Assembly (NCBI GenBank): GCA_945860295.1
Contig: CAMAQH010000003.1
Location: forward strand, 124,001-188,000
Source of the DNA: Prosthecobacter debontii
Lineage (GTDB): Bacteria > Verrucomicrobiota > Verrucomicrobiia > Verrucomicrobiales > Verrucomicrobiaceae
Reading direction: 5' to 3'
Length of the DNA: 64,000 bases
Shown piece after piece: positions 18,801-26,264 of the stretch. The notes beneath the pieces are model-generated. The model ran no database searches and had not been told where the DNA came from. It saw only the letters and a list, made by a program, of their open reading frames with translations. How positions within the stretch are numbered: position 1 is the stretch's first letter; every line of letters begins with the position of its first letter. The position numbers and the translations under genes are program-made.

Positions 18801-19666
18801 TTCTTCTCGCGTAACTTCGCCCGCAGCGGATCAAGCAAAACGGACGGCTGCGTGCTCGTGAGTGCCTCGCGGAGAATGAGGAGATATTTGCGGCTCAAGC
18901 CGTCCGCGCTGGCACGGCCTTGAAGTGCGTCGAGATACTTCACGAGCGGCAAACGACCACCGCCCGTGCCGGTGTCGAGCTTGATGCCTTGCCCCTCCGT
19001 TTGCGTGCCCGTAGCCGTGGACGTGTGACGTGCATAGATCGCGCGGATGGCCGCCAGCGCTTCATCCGTCCAATCCTGCGCCGAGGTGCTGGCGGACCAA
19101 TGCATGCCGTGCGGCGTGAAGACCGCGTGGCTCGCGATTTCCTTCGCCGCATCGAGATATTTCGTCAGCAACCCTGGCGACATCACGAGCGCTGCGCCTG
19201 CATTGGTAAAACCTTCGCCCGCTGCGCCATCGACAGGAAACTCCTTCGCCGGATCGAGCGACTCGATGCCCGTCAGATCACGCAGCGTGTAAGTGTATTC
19301 CATGTTCGAGAGCCGCCGCAGCACGACCGGCCCCGGATCGCCCGCGCTGGCGAGTGCAATCTCATCCAGTGTCGCCTGCGTCCATGCGAGGAGCGCGGTT
19401 TTATTCTCAACTGAAAGCTGTGGTTCCTTCTTCGGTGGCATCTCGCCGTTTTTTATCTGCTCCAGCACCTCCTGCCAGATCATCGGCTCCTTCTTGATGT
19501 CAGCGAGACTCGTGAAGCGCTCCAGATCGAGATCGCCTTTTTGTTTCTTTGTGGAGTGGCAGTTGAAGCAGCTCTTTTGGAGAATGAGGTGGATGTCTTT
19601 CTCAAAGGCAAAAAGTGGAGATGCTAAAGCGGCCCAACCTAGAGTGATGAATAAAATCGTATTCAT
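15833..19666 (-). CDS. Large secreted cytochrome-like protein: PSCyt1-DUF1587-DUF1592-DUF1588-DUF1585
   Basis: 1277 residues. After a signal peptide (ILFITLGWAALASPLFA) comes a haem-binding-type CFNCHS in the planctomycete cytochrome C domain. DUF1587 follows (VVLRRLSNMEYTYTLRDLTG). A long central part contains a carbohydrate-binding-like region. Then come DUF1595/DUF1592 ([18 protein letters not shown]), DUF1588 with a second haem-type motif (NCMGCHKRIDPFGFALEG) and C-terminal DUF1585 (LLGYALGRSVQLSDKPLIE). The role is presumed extracytoplasmic electron transfer or polymer oxidation. The ATG at 19666 overlaps the regulator stop (ATGA), making it the second gene of operon B. Residues around position 1080 are encoded by an inserted simple repeat (16442-16504). 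Much larger than its paralogue at 38867 (813 residues). Confidence 0.88.
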   Translation of the reverse strand: MNTILFITLGWAALASPLFAFEKDIHLILQKSCFNCHSTKKQKGDLDLERFTSLADIKKEPMIWQEVLEQIKNGEMPPKKEPQLSVENKTALLAWTQATLDEIALASAGDPGPVVLRRLSNMEYTYTLRDLTGIESLDPAKEFPVDGAAGEGFTNAGAALVMSPGLLTKYLDAAKEIASHAVFTPHGMHWSASTSAQDWTDEALAAIRAIYARHTSTATGTQTEGQGIKLDTGTGGGRLPLVKYLDALQGRASADGLSRKYLLILREALTSTQPSVLLDPLRAKLREKKLTAADIEPWQKVLWRFASVGHIGKENGPKAWQEPVTPLVPQHEMRVKLTSDRDVTLYLTTTDAGDGSAHDEVIWQNARLIAPGRPDLPISGLPALVKHLEEQRTKIIASTEACLNAIANGKDDADPALMTAWREYLGYGTTKLEPLLTKQMKSTPDYNFIQGWQGEQALNVWANSSDTTVRTPGVMKAHSIATHPSPTRASVIAWRCEKPGTLRIQGDVADAHPECGNGVTWALEVRRGDTSEVLAGGVTKGAPVLPMGPFENVRVEAGQVIALVIGPRDGNHACDLTAVNLTLSDGLKTWDLAKDVSPNILKGNPHGAWHFLSQPATFESAPDVPAPIAEWRKKPSAELAAKVRQHLEKDFPLNSPLLRPFVNDRLDQTDTNDLKAKAPSVIEVKIPAALANGTEFVVTGRLSSKTSGSVQMQVLTEKPPATTSLVAGKSESAQKSGQWSDNNLVTQQSAPVIVNDGSDARKRFEAAFDDFRALFPIALCYSRIVPVDEVVTLTLFHREDEPLNRLMLSEAESRELDRWWDELHFVNESPLKQVDVFEQLFQFATQDAKPSAFEPMRQPILKAAAAFKEQQKTAVATQRQAAIDFAAMAWRRPLSEKEINVLKTFPPRLMLVRVLTSPALLYRGEKAPEKTGPVSQQELATRLSYFLWSSAPDDELRSAKIEEIPAQAQRMLKSDKVRRLATEFGCQWLHVRDVATLDEKSERHFPTFLDLRDDMQEEVTRFFIDLIQNNRSVLSLLDADHTFVNAELAKHYGMSTEEWGQKNPLKNSPVPILLSNSTSDWHRIDGLNAQGRGGILGFAATLAKQAGASRTSAILRGTWLSEVILGDKLPTPPRGVPTLPEEAPANLTERQLIERHSRDENCMGCHKRIDPFGFALEGFDAIGRARQADTKTTLPDGTAVDGLADLCDYLLTKRHDDFLRQFSRKLLGYALGRSVQLSDKPLIETMVKSDLRIGTLVDLIVRSPQFREVRGRNHRMD
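16442..16504. repeat. Inverted pair of TGTCCCCATTCT-type repeat inside a coding sequence
   Basis: Left arm 16442-16466 (TGACAGGAGAATGGGGACAG and onward) is an imperfect inverted copy of 16480-16504, which contains TGTCCCCATTCTTCTGTC. The same 26-bp sequence appears again between genes at 44141-44167. Here the pair lies in frame in the large cytochrome gene and encodes about 20 residues (STEEWGQK and NSPVPILLSN) where related proteins have a short loop. Confidence 0.75.
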
Positions 19667-20322
19667 GCCTCCACCTCCATCGTTGGCAGCCACTCGCGCC
19701 AGCCGGTGATGTGTTTGCGCATCAGTGACTCGCAAGCAGTCGGTGTTTGCTTTTTGAAGCAATCAATCACCGATTGATGCGCACGAATGGTCTCGTCCCG
19801 CGTGTCAAGTTTCTGTCCCTGATGCTGCCGATGCAGTCTGCCGAGCCATAGCTCCAGCTCCCCGCGCATGGATCGCCATAGTTTGAGCAGACGCCCGTTG
19901 CCTGAGGCTTTGAGGATGATCTCGTGAAACTCCAGGTCAAGCCGGGTGACATCCAGCATCGTCTTCGCCCGCGCTGTGGCTTTGATGTTCTTCTCCAGCA
20001 GACTGGCATCGGCTTTGAACGATGGAGATGCCAGACGTGCCGCCAACGGCTCCAGTGCGAGACGCAATGTGTAAAGCTCTTCAAAATCCTGCGGCGACAG
20101 AGCTTTCACAAACGCCCGGCCCGTGCCACTGAATTCAACGAACCCTTCACGCTCCAAGGCAAACAGCGCCTCTCTCACTGGCACTCGACTTACTCCCAGA
20201 CGCACCGCCACCGCTGACTCCGCCAGCAGATGGCCCGGTTCTGTTTTGCCGCTGAGGATCTCCTGCCGCAAAAGCGAGGTGGCGTGATCAGCGCGTGAGG
20301 TGGATATGGGGATGCTGGTCAT
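19663..20322 (-). CDS. GntR-family transcriptional regulator, FCD (FadR) subfamily, operon B
   Basis: 219 residues. The winged helix-turn-helix is at about residues 15-75 (LLAESAVAVRLGVSRVPVRE, ALFALEREGFVEF). It is followed by the all-helical FCD ligand-binding domain with the acidic/histidine pattern (RLDLEFHEIIL, RAHQSVIDC, LMRKHITGW), which usually binds a metal and an organic acid. It is first in operon B, overlapping the cytochrome gene. A GTATAC-type inverted repeat sits at 20325-20357, 2 nt before its ATG, implying autoregulation. It is close in sequence to the regulator at 24273 along the whole length, so the two are probably duplicates. UxuR/ExuR-type relatives respond to sugar acids; the ligand here is unknown. 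Confidence 0.93.
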   Translation of the reverse strand: MTSIPISTSRADHATSLLRQEILSGKTEPGHLLAESAVAVRLGVSRVPVREALFALEREGFVEFSGTGRAFVKALSPQDFEELYTLRLALEPLAARLASPSFKADASLLEKNIKATARAKTMLDVTRLDLEFHEIILKASGNGRLLKLWRSMRGELELWLGRLHRQHQGQKLDTRDETIRAHQSVIDCFKKQTPTACESLMRKHITGWREWLPTMEVEA

Positions 20323-20324
20323 TT

Positions 20325-20357
20325 GGTATACCGTTTATATTATTCAAACAGTATACC
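20325..20357 (-). promoter_or_regulatory. Candidate GntR/FCD operator for operon B
   Basis: Inverted repeat ggtataccgttt (20325-20336) and aaacagtatacc (20346-20357), 11 of 12 positions matching, 9-nt spacer. Each arm carries a GTATAC core like the known UxuR/ExuR half-sites of this regulator subfamily. It lies immediately upstream of the regulator start codon (20322) and closely matches the site at 24924-24955. No Shine-Dalgarno sequence is visible in between, so the transcript may be leaderless or start nearby. Confidence 0.7.
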
Positions 20358-20410
20358 GTCTTGATTTCTTTCAGCGAATTTGAGTCAGCCGCGCATTCAC
20401 AGTCTGAAAA

Positions 20411-21811
20411 CTATGCCAGAATCTCCTTCACCACGTTCCCATACACATCCGTGAGCCGGTAATCGCGGCCCACGTGGCGCCAGGTGAGTTTTTCGTGATC
20501 GAGACCGAGTTGATGCAGGATCGTGGCGTGGAGATCATGCAGATGTATTTTGCCGGAGACGGGACGGAAACCGAAGTCATCGGTCTCACCGAGCGTAAAG
20601 CCGGGCTTGATGCCACCACCGGCCATCCAGGTGCAGAAGCTCTCGGGCTGATGCTCGCGCCCATGTTTCTCGATGGGCGAGGTGCCGCTGAGGTCCTGAC
20701 TCCAGGGCGTGCGGCCAAATTCACCGGACCAGACGACGAGCGTGTCGTCCAGCAGACCGCGTGATTTCAAGTCTTTGATCAAAGCGGCACAGGGCTGATC
20801 AGTCTCGCCACAGCTCTTCGGCAACGCGTTGCGGATGTCACCGTGATGATCCCAGCCGCCCATGGTGACCTGCACGAAGCGCACTCCGGCTTCGCTAAGT
20901 CGACGGGCCAGCAGACAGGCACGACCATTCTTGTCCGTGGCCTTCTCACCGATGCCGTAGAGTTTTTTCGTCGCCTCGGATTCGTTGGCGATGTCCACCA
21001 GTTCCGGCGTGGCGCTTTGCATGCGAAAGGCGATCTCCATGCTCTCGATCATGCCCTCCATGCGCGCATCGACCTCGGCCCGCTGGAGCAGGCGGCGGTT
21101 CATGTGCTGCGTGAAGTCGATGCGCGCACGCTGCGTCTTCGCATCGCCGGAGACATTAGCGAGGTAGTCGATGGGCGATTGCTTGTCGCTCTGCGGGATG
21201 ATCACCTTCGTCCCTTGATGCGCGGCGGGCAGGAAACCGGAACCGTAAAGACGCGTGTCGCTGTCCGGATGGATCGAAATGAAATTCGGCAGGTTCTGAT
21301 TCTCAGCACCGAGGCCGTAGCTGATCCATGAACCCATCGAAGGGCGCACATCGGCGGTGACGCCGGTGTGAAACTGGAGCGCGGCGGGCTGATGCTGATT
21401 GTTGTCCGCATGCATCGCACGCAGCAGGCAAATCTCATCAGCGATGCTCGCGGTGTGCGGCAGCAGATCGGAAATCATCATGCCTGATTGTCCGCGCGGA
21501 CGGACATCGCGTTGCGTGCCGAGCGCGAGGAACTTGTCCGTTCCCACACGCAGCTCGTTCGTGTTGATCGGCGCGGAGATCGTCTTGCCATGCATCCGCT
21601 TGATGTAGCTCTTGGGATCAAACAGATCTGGCTGCGACGGCCCGCCTGACATGAAGAGAAAGATCACGCGCTTCGCTTTGGCAGGCATATGCGGCGCACG
21701 CGTGGCGAGAGGACTCTGCGCAGCACTCACAAGGTCATGCAGTGCGAGTGCGCCAAAGCCCGTGGCGGTGCGTTGCAGCCAAGTGCGGCGGGAGATGGGG
21801 GTGATAGTCAT
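20411..21811 (-). CDS. DUF1501 family secreted protein (sulfatase/alkaline-phosphatase-like fold)
   Basis: 466 residues. A Tat-like leader (SRRTWLQRTATGFGALALHD) is followed by the DUF1501 opening RVIFLFMSGGPSQPDLFDPK. Internal landmarks are LLPHTASIADEICLLRAMHAD, RRLSEAGVRFVQVTMGGWDHHG and DTLVVWSGEFGRTPW. Members are encoded next to DUF1549/DUF1553 cytochromes throughout Planctomycetes and Verrucomicrobia, without an assigned reaction. Its ATG overlaps the upstream stop (ATGA at 21808-21811), so it is the last gene of operon A. Confidence 0.93.
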   Translation of the reverse strand: MTITPISRRTWLQRTATGFGALALHDLVSAAQSPLATRAPHMPAKAKRVIFLFMSGGPSQPDLFDPKSYIKRMHGKTISAPINTNELRVGTDKFLALGTQRDVRPRGQSGMMISDLLPHTASIADEICLLRAMHADNNQHQPAALQFHTGVTADVRPSMGSWISYGLGAENQNLPNFISIHPDSDTRLYGSGFLPAAHQGTKVIIPQSDKQSPIDYLANVSGDAKTQRARIDFTQHMNRRLLQRAEVDARMEGMIESMEIAFRMQSATPELVDIANESEATKKLYGIGEKATDKNGRACLLARRLSEAGVRFVQVTMGGWDHHGDIRNALPKSCGETDQPCAALIKDLKSRGLLDDTLVVWSGEFGRTPWSQDLSGTSPIEKHGREHQPESFCTWMAGGGIKPGFTLGETDDFGFRPVSGKIHLHDLHATILHQLGLDHEKLTWRHVGRDYRLTDVYGNVVKEILA

Positions 21812-24273
21812 AGGCGGAGAAGAAACTCGTTTGAGGAAAGCAACGCGTGGCTGAGTTCGATCCAGGCTTTGTCGGCGGAGAGAGCTTCGATGAGTGCGCT
21901 GGCTTCATCACGCTCGACGGAAGTGATTGGGCGGTTCAGGATGCGGAGCCAAAGGGCTTCGAGACGCGCGCCAGTGTTCGATTCGGTTTGAGTGAGATGT
22001 TGGGCAATCTCGGTGGCACGAGCGCGCAGCATGTCGCTGTTGAGGAGGAAGAGTGCCTGTGTGGGCACGGCGGTCTCGGCGCGTTTGCCAGCAATTTGCG
22101 CGGGCTGGGTGAAGTCGAAGACATCACGCAGCTTTGCAGGACCGGGCTGGGTGGCGGTGCGGATGACGGGCAGATAGACCGTGCGCTCAAACTCCTGCAC
22201 GGGGCGGAACTTCTTGAGATTAAACGCGGGTGGGTTCACCGCTTTGGGGCTCAGGCTGGTGACGTTCTCGGGGAACTCAAGTGGCAACGCCGGGCCGCCA
22301 TTCGCGGGTGCCAGTTTGCCGCTGATGGCGAGCATGGAGTCGCGAATGGCCTCCGCATCAAGGCGCTGGCGGTTCATGCGCCAGAGCAGGCGGTTGTCGG
22401 GGTCTTTGGTCATCGCGACAGCATGGTGCGCGCTGCTCATGCGATACGCGCGGCTTAGCACGAGGCTGCGAATCAACTGCTTCTGCGACCAGCCACCGCG
22501 CACGAAGCGGGAGGCGAGATGATCGAGCAACTCGGGATGCGTGGGCGCATCGCCGCGCACACCGAAGTAATCGACACTGCGCACCAATCCTTCGCCGAAA
22601 AGCTTCTGCCAAATGCGATTCACCGTGACGCGTGCGGTGAGTGGGTTGCGCGAATCAGCCAGCCAGTCGGCGAGCTGCACGCGACCGCTTTGATTCGCCG
22701 GGATCGGTGGCAGTTCACCCCATGAAGCCACGGCCATCACGCCGCGCTTCACTTTGTCACCAAGTGCATAGGGATTACCACGGATGGTGATCTGCATGTC
22801 CTCGGATTTCTGGCGATCATGCACGGCGAAGGTCTTCGGAGCGATGGGCGCGAAGAACTTGGCGTGCTCGACTTCGCCGTTGATGGCTTTGATGCGCGCC
22901 GCGATTTCATCGCGCTTCTTTTCGAGCGCAGGCTTCGCTTCTTTGGCCGCGTCTTTGATCTGTGGCTCCAATGCGGCCTTCTCTTTCTCTGCGGCGGCAC
23001 GTTCGGACTTGAGCGACTGCTGTTTCGCTTCGTTCGCTGCGAGGAGTTGGGTTCGTTTGGCCTGCTGATCGGGCGTTTCGGGCATCTCGCTCGCATTGAC
23101 GCTGCTCCAGACGCCGTTGTCGGTTTTGTAGGTTGAGTCGGTGCTTCGGAACATGCCGGCGATGGCGTAATAGTCACGCTGCGTGATGGGATCGAACTTA
23201 TGATCGTGGCAGCGGACGCAACCCAGCGTCATGCCGAGAAACGCGGTGCCGACTTTGCTCACCTGCTGATCCACGAGATCGATTTCCATCTTCAATTTGT
23301 CCACCGCAACAATCTCGACATCACCGAGCACCAAAAAGCCAGTAGCGGTAAGATGTGCGGCCCGTTCCTGCGGCGAGGTGAAAGGCAGCAGATCGCCGGC
23401 GATCTGTTCGCGGATGAAACAATCGAAGGGCTTGTTCGTGTTGAACGCGTCGATCACATAATCGCGATAGCGCCACGCATGCTCGGCGAAAACATTGTTC
23501 GACGTACCGATCTGGTCCGCATAACCCGTGAGATCGAGCCAATGCCGCGACCAGCGCTCGCCGAAGGCTTTGGATTGCAACAGACGATCCACCTGCTTCG
23601 CAAATGCAGAATGACGAATATGAAATGACGAATGATTGAGATCAGCGGTGAAGGATTGGATTTTCTCCGGTGTCGGCGGCAGGCCGGTGAGATCAAGCGA
23701 AACGCGGCGCAGCCAAGTGTAAGGATCGGCGTCAGCGTTCGGTGTGAGTCCGGCGGCTTCGAGTTTCGCGAGGATGAAGCCATCCACGTCATCAGACGGC
23801 CATGACGTATTCTTCACCGCAGGTGACTTCGCATCACGCACCGGCTGGAAGGACCAGAACTTCTTCCCTGCCGCGATGTCGATGGTTCTGGCTTTAGCTG
23901 CCACTTTGGCCACGCGCGAATCCGGCGCCCCAATCGCGACCCATTTCTCGAACACCCCAATCTCACTCGCGAGGAGTTTTCCCTTCGGCGGCATCTCCAT
24001 TTCGGGATCGGCATAACGCACAGCCTGGACGAGGTGGCTTTTCATCAGGTCGCCAGGGATGATCGCAGGCCCGTTGTCGCCGCCAGTCTGCCAGCCCGAT
24101 TTCAAATCGAGCGCCAAGCCACCCTTGATCTTTTTCTCATGCGAGTGGCACTCGTAGCAGCGCTGCTGCAGCAGCGGCAGCACCTTGGATTCAAAGAACA
24201 CCATGCCATCCTCCGCCCGCGCCGACGACAGGGCGAGAGAAGCGACGATGAAACTCTGGAAGATGCGGTTCAT
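21808..24273 (-). CDS. Secreted cytochrome-like PSCyt1-DUF1549-DUF1553 protein
   Basis: 821 residues. Signal peptide RIFQSFIVASLALSSARA, then the planctomycete cytochrome C domain with haem-type CYECHS (about residue 40). DUF1549 follows (SLDLTGLPPTPEKIQ, HWLDLTGYADQIG and the CVRCHDHKFDPI motif). A charged helical segment rich in Ala/Lys/Glu (about 400-470) is probably coiled coil. C-terminal DUF1553 shows ADWLADSRNPLTARVTVNRI and YFGVRGDAPTHPELLDHLA. It presumably works with the DUF1501 partner outside the cytoplasm; function unproven. The ATG at 24273 shares one base with the regulator stop (TAATG). About a dozen residues (NHSSFHIRHSAFA) are encoded by a simple repeat, see 23606-23639. Confidence 0.9.
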   Translation of the reverse strand: MNRIFQSFIVASLALSSARAEDGMVFFESKVLPLLQQRCYECHSHEKKIKGGLALDLKSGWQTGGDNGPAIIPGDLMKSHLVQAVRYADPEMEMPPKGKLLASEIGVFEKWVAIGAPDSRVAKVAAKARTIDIAAGKKFWSFQPVRDAKSPAVKNTSWPSDDVDGFILAKLEAAGLTPNADADPYTWLRRVSLDLTGLPPTPEKIQSFTADLNHSSFHIRHSAFAKQVDRLLQSKAFGERWSRHWLDLTGYADQIGTSNNVFAEHAWRYRDYVIDAFNTNKPFDCFIREQIAGDLLPFTSPQERAAHLTATGFLVLGDVEIVAVDKLKMEIDLVDQQVSKVGTAFLGMTLGCVRCHDHKFDPITQRDYYAIAGMFRSTDSTYKTDNGVWSSVNASEMPETPDQQAKRTQLLAANEAKQQSLKSERAAAEKEKAALEPQIKDAAKEAKPALEKKRDEIAARIKAINGEVEHAKFFAPIAPKTFAVHDRQKSEDMQITIRGNPYALGDKVKRGVMAVASWGELPPIPANQSGRVQLADWLADSRNPLTARVTVNRIWQKLFGEGLVRSVDYFGVRGDAPTHPELLDHLASRFVRGGWSQKQLIRSLVLSRAYRMSSAHHAVAMTKDPDNRLLWRMNRQRLDAEAIRDSMLAISGKLAPANGGPALPLEFPENVTSLSPKAVNPPAFNLKKFRPVQEFERTVYLPVIRTATQPGPAKLRDVFDFTQPAQIAGKRAETAVPTQALFLLNSDMLRARATEIAQHLTQTESNTGARLEALWLRILNRPITSVERDEASALIEALSADKAWIELSHALLSSNEFLLRL
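23606..23639. repeat. GAATGACGAAT-type repeat inside a coding sequence
   Basis: Two tandem copies of (G)AATGACGAAT separated by a few bases, in frame within the DUF1549 gene, encoding NHSSFHIRHSAF on the minus strand. The same motif, in direct and inverted copies, lies between genes at 47500-47578. The encoded peptide sits in a surface-loop position between the DUF1549 opening and KQVDRLL. Confidence 0.7.
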
Positions 24274-24920
24274 TATAAAAGCGGCAGCCACTCGCGCCAG
24301 CCGAGGATGTGTTCACGCATGAGACGCTCGCAAGCGGCGGGAGTTTGCGTTTTGAAGCAATTCACAATGGCTGCGTGGGCGTCAGCGGTTTCGCTGAGCG
24401 TGCCCTGCGTTTGCAGATGATGGCTGCGATGCAAGCGGCCAAGCCATAGCTCCATTTCGCCGCGCATCGACTGCCACAGCTTGAGTAAACGGGTGTTTCC
24501 CGAGGCATCGAGGATGATCTCGTGAAACTCCAGATCGAGACGCGTCACGTCCTTTACCGATTTTGCGCGTTGAGTGATGGAAATGTTTTTCTCCAGCAAG
24601 GAAGCGTCTTTTTTGAGCTGCGGAGCGGCTAAACGCGCCGCCAGTGGTTCCAAAGCCAGCCTGAGGGTAAAAAGCTCCTCAAAGTCCTGTGGCGAGAGAT
24701 CCTTCACAAACGCCCGCCCCGTCTCGCTGAACTCCACTAGACCGTCTCGCTCCAGCAAAAACAATGCCTCGCGCACTGGCACGCGACTCATGCCCAATTC
24801 CCGCGCCACAGCCACCTCGGCCAGCAGGGAACCAGGTTCGCTTTGTCCATCAATGATGCGACGGCGCATCAGATTGATGGCGTATTCGGATCGAGACGAT
24901 AAGGCAGGCGCGTTCTTCAT
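24273..24920 (-). CDS. GntR-family transcriptional regulator, FCD (FadR) subfamily, operon A
   Basis: 215 residues. Winged helix-turn-helix LLAEVAVARELGMSRVPVRE, then the FCD domain (RLDLEFHEIILDASGNTRLL, LMREHILGW). The ATG at 24920 was chosen because an FCD regulator normally begins 10-15 residues before the helix-turn-helix. The open frame extends 28 codons upstream, but these run through the operator at 24924-24955. It shares near-identical blocks with the operon B regulator (LSPQDFEEL, TLRLALEPLAARLA, ASLLEKNI), which points to duplication of the regulator together with a cytochrome-gene target. First gene of operon A, overlapping the next gene by one base. Confidence 0.93.
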   Translation of the reverse strand: MKNAPALSSRSEYAINLMRRRIIDGQSEPGSLLAEVAVARELGMSRVPVREALFLLERDGLVEFSETGRAFVKDLSPQDFEELFTLRLALEPLAARLAAPQLKKDASLLEKNISITQRAKSVKDVTRLDLEFHEIILDASGNTRLLKLWQSMRGEMELWLGRLHRSHHLQTQGTLSETADAHAAIVNCFKTQTPAACERLMREHILGWREWLPLL

Positions 24921-24923
24921 AAT

Positions 24924-24955
24924 GTATACCGTTTCAAGATTTGAAAACGGTATAC
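24924..24955 (-). promoter_or_regulatory. Candidate GntR/FCD operator for operon A
   Basis: Perfect 11-bp inverted repeat gtataccgttt (24924-24934) and aaacggtatac (24945-24955) with a 10-nt spacer. It ends 3 nt before the regulator ATG (24920), the same geometry as the operon B site. The identical half-site sequences suggest the two paralogous regulators may cross-bind each other's operators. Confidence 0.75.
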
Positions 24956-24970
24956 AGAAGTAATTTCTTT

Positions 24971-25296
24971 CTATTTCGAGCGGAAAACCTCGCTCTCCTC
25001 GCACTGCAAAACGAGGTCACGCAGGCGGTAGCCGTCTTTGGCGGCGGTTTCGAGGATGTGCCGTATGTGGAGGCGATCGGCGACTTTTAATTCGCGTCCG
25101 AGGGCGTCGATGAGAGGCTACTCGATTAGGCAGCGGGCGAAGGCAGGTTCACGTTTCAGGAGCGCGGCTTTGAACTCGATGATGTCTTTGAATGCCTGGC
25201 CGCCGAAGTTGCCGGTGGTGTCGATGAGGGTGTGTTGAATGCCGATTTGATAGTGCTTCCGCCAGAGCAACTGGCGCATCATCAAAACCGGCATGG
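24971..25296 (-). pseudogene. C-terminal remnant of a DUF1592/DUF1585 cytochrome-like gene
   Basis: Minus-strand reading gives RQLLWRKHYQIGIQHTLIDT, then FGGQAFKDIIEFKAALLKRE and, after an in-frame TAG, ALGRELKVADRLHIRHILET and DGYRLRDLVLQ, ending at TAG 24973-24971. This is the DUF1585 C-terminus characteristic of DUF1592 proteins. There is no start, no upstream domains, and one internal stop at about 25115-25120. It sits directly upstream of operon A, so a cytochrome gene appears to have been lost or displaced here. Not a copy of either intact paralogue in the window as far as can be judged by eye. Confidence 0.75.
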
Positions 25297-25342
25297 ACGC
25301 GCTGAGTCTTAATTATAATGTCTCGCCTTCAGTCACTTCCGC

Positions 25343-25420
25343 GTTTGGAGCACCGCCTTCAGGCGGTTCTGGGAACGTCCACGAAACACCCCAGAAGCGT
25401 CTAAAGCCGCTGCTCCAAGC
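25343..25420. repeat. Inverted pair of REP-like elements
   Basis: Unit 1 (25343-25375) reads gtttggagcaccgccttcag followed by gcggttctggg; it contains the palindrome ACCGCCTTCAGGCGGT. The reverse complement of 25387-25420 reads gcttggagcagcggctttag followed by acgcttctgggg. The two align over about 33 bp with roughly three-quarters identity. The opposite orientation gives a larger hairpin (GGAGCA facing TGCTCC), as in BIME-like REP pairs. No RAYT-type transposase gene was seen in the window. Confidence 0.55.
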
Positions 25421-25423
25421 TAA

Positions 25424-25555
25424 ATCCCCGCTTGGCTGCGTAACTACCTGCCGATTACGACAGAGGTGGATCGCGTCCGCATCAATACCTACTTCGTCGG
25501 GGTGAAACCCATCTCCCTACGAAGTCTCATCGAGAGTCGCGTTTTCAAAGTTTAG
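25424..25555 (+). pseudogene. Possible 3' fragment of an unidentified gene
   Basis: A 43-codon stretch open from a preceding stop to TAG at 25553, without a start codon. It reads WLRNYLPITTEVDRVRINTY and then FVGVKPISLRSLIESRVFKV. The composition looks coding, but the family is not recognised. It follows the REP-like pair directly, which fits a truncated gene end in a scrambled stretch. The remaining 25556-25649 holds nothing recognisable. Confidence 0.25.
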
Positions 25556-25649
25556 TTCTGTGCGCGGACGGCCCCCGCCTTCTATCGATTACCAAGATTT
25601 TAAAAAGTACAGCGCCTTTTTAGACAATCTTTTCGAGAACCGGTCTAGG

Positions 25650-26264
25650 CTACCTCAATCGCCAGCCACCGCGTCGGGCGGCTCTGGCTTCGGCTTCGAT
25701 TTGGTGGAGTTGCTGCTCGTATTGGCTTGGGGTGCGGCCATCTGGAAGTCTCGTGCCGCTGGTGTGAATGCGCGCTAAACCTTCACGAATGAGCTTGGCG
25801 GAGAGATCTTCACCATCCTTAAAAAGGATGAAGGCGTAGTGGCGACCGCTGTTGTACACGCTCTGCCATTTCGTGCAGATGGTGAAGGACTGAGTCGTGA
25901 GCAGACGCTCGGTGAAGGCCTGCGCTTGCAGACCTACAGCGACTGTCTCTGACTCGCTCAGGTTGCCAAAATAGCGTCCTTGCTCGGCGAGACGCTCACC
26001 GTTGAGATGATGGCGTTTCTTTTCCGGGCAGTCGGCGAAGTAGAGGCGGAATTCGTGGGTTTGGCCGCCATGATCGAGGTGAAAACTGTCGCCATCGTTA
26101 TCGGGATGCGGACGCAACTGCGCATTGAGGATAACCTCGAAAACTTTGATCGACTGCTTGGGCGAATTCGCAGGTGCATCATGAAGTTCCCGCCAGGCCT
26201 GAAAGCCGGCGCCGATGAGTGCGAGCACAATCCAGAGCCATGACTTGCCACGACGCTGACTCAT
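25650..26264 (-). CDS. Membrane-anchored thermonuclease (SNase-like) protein
   Basis: 204 residues. A basic start and a hydrophobic segment (WLWIVLALIGAGFQAW, residues 9-24) form a signal anchor. The nuclease-like domain (SNc fold) shows DGDSFHLDHG and EFRLYFADCPE near residue 75. Further on are ERLLTTQSFTICTKWQSVYN, the catalytic-region segment GRHYAFILFKDGEDLSAKLI and REGLARIHT. It probably cuts nucleic acids in the periplasm or outside the cell. The ATG overlaps the stop of the ABC ATPase gene (ATGA at 26261-26264), so it is co-transcribed with it, an odd pairing functionally. Confidence 0.82.
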   Translation of the reverse strand: MSQRRGKSWLWIVLALIGAGFQAWRELHDAPANSPKQSIKVFEVILNAQLRPHPDNDGDSFHLDHGGQTHEFRLYFADCPEKKRHHLNGERLAEQGRYFGNLSESETVAVGLQAQAFTERLLTTQSFTICTKWQSVYNSGRHYAFILFKDGEDLSAKLIREGLARIHTSGTRLPDGRTPSQYEQQLHQIEAEARAARRGGWRLR

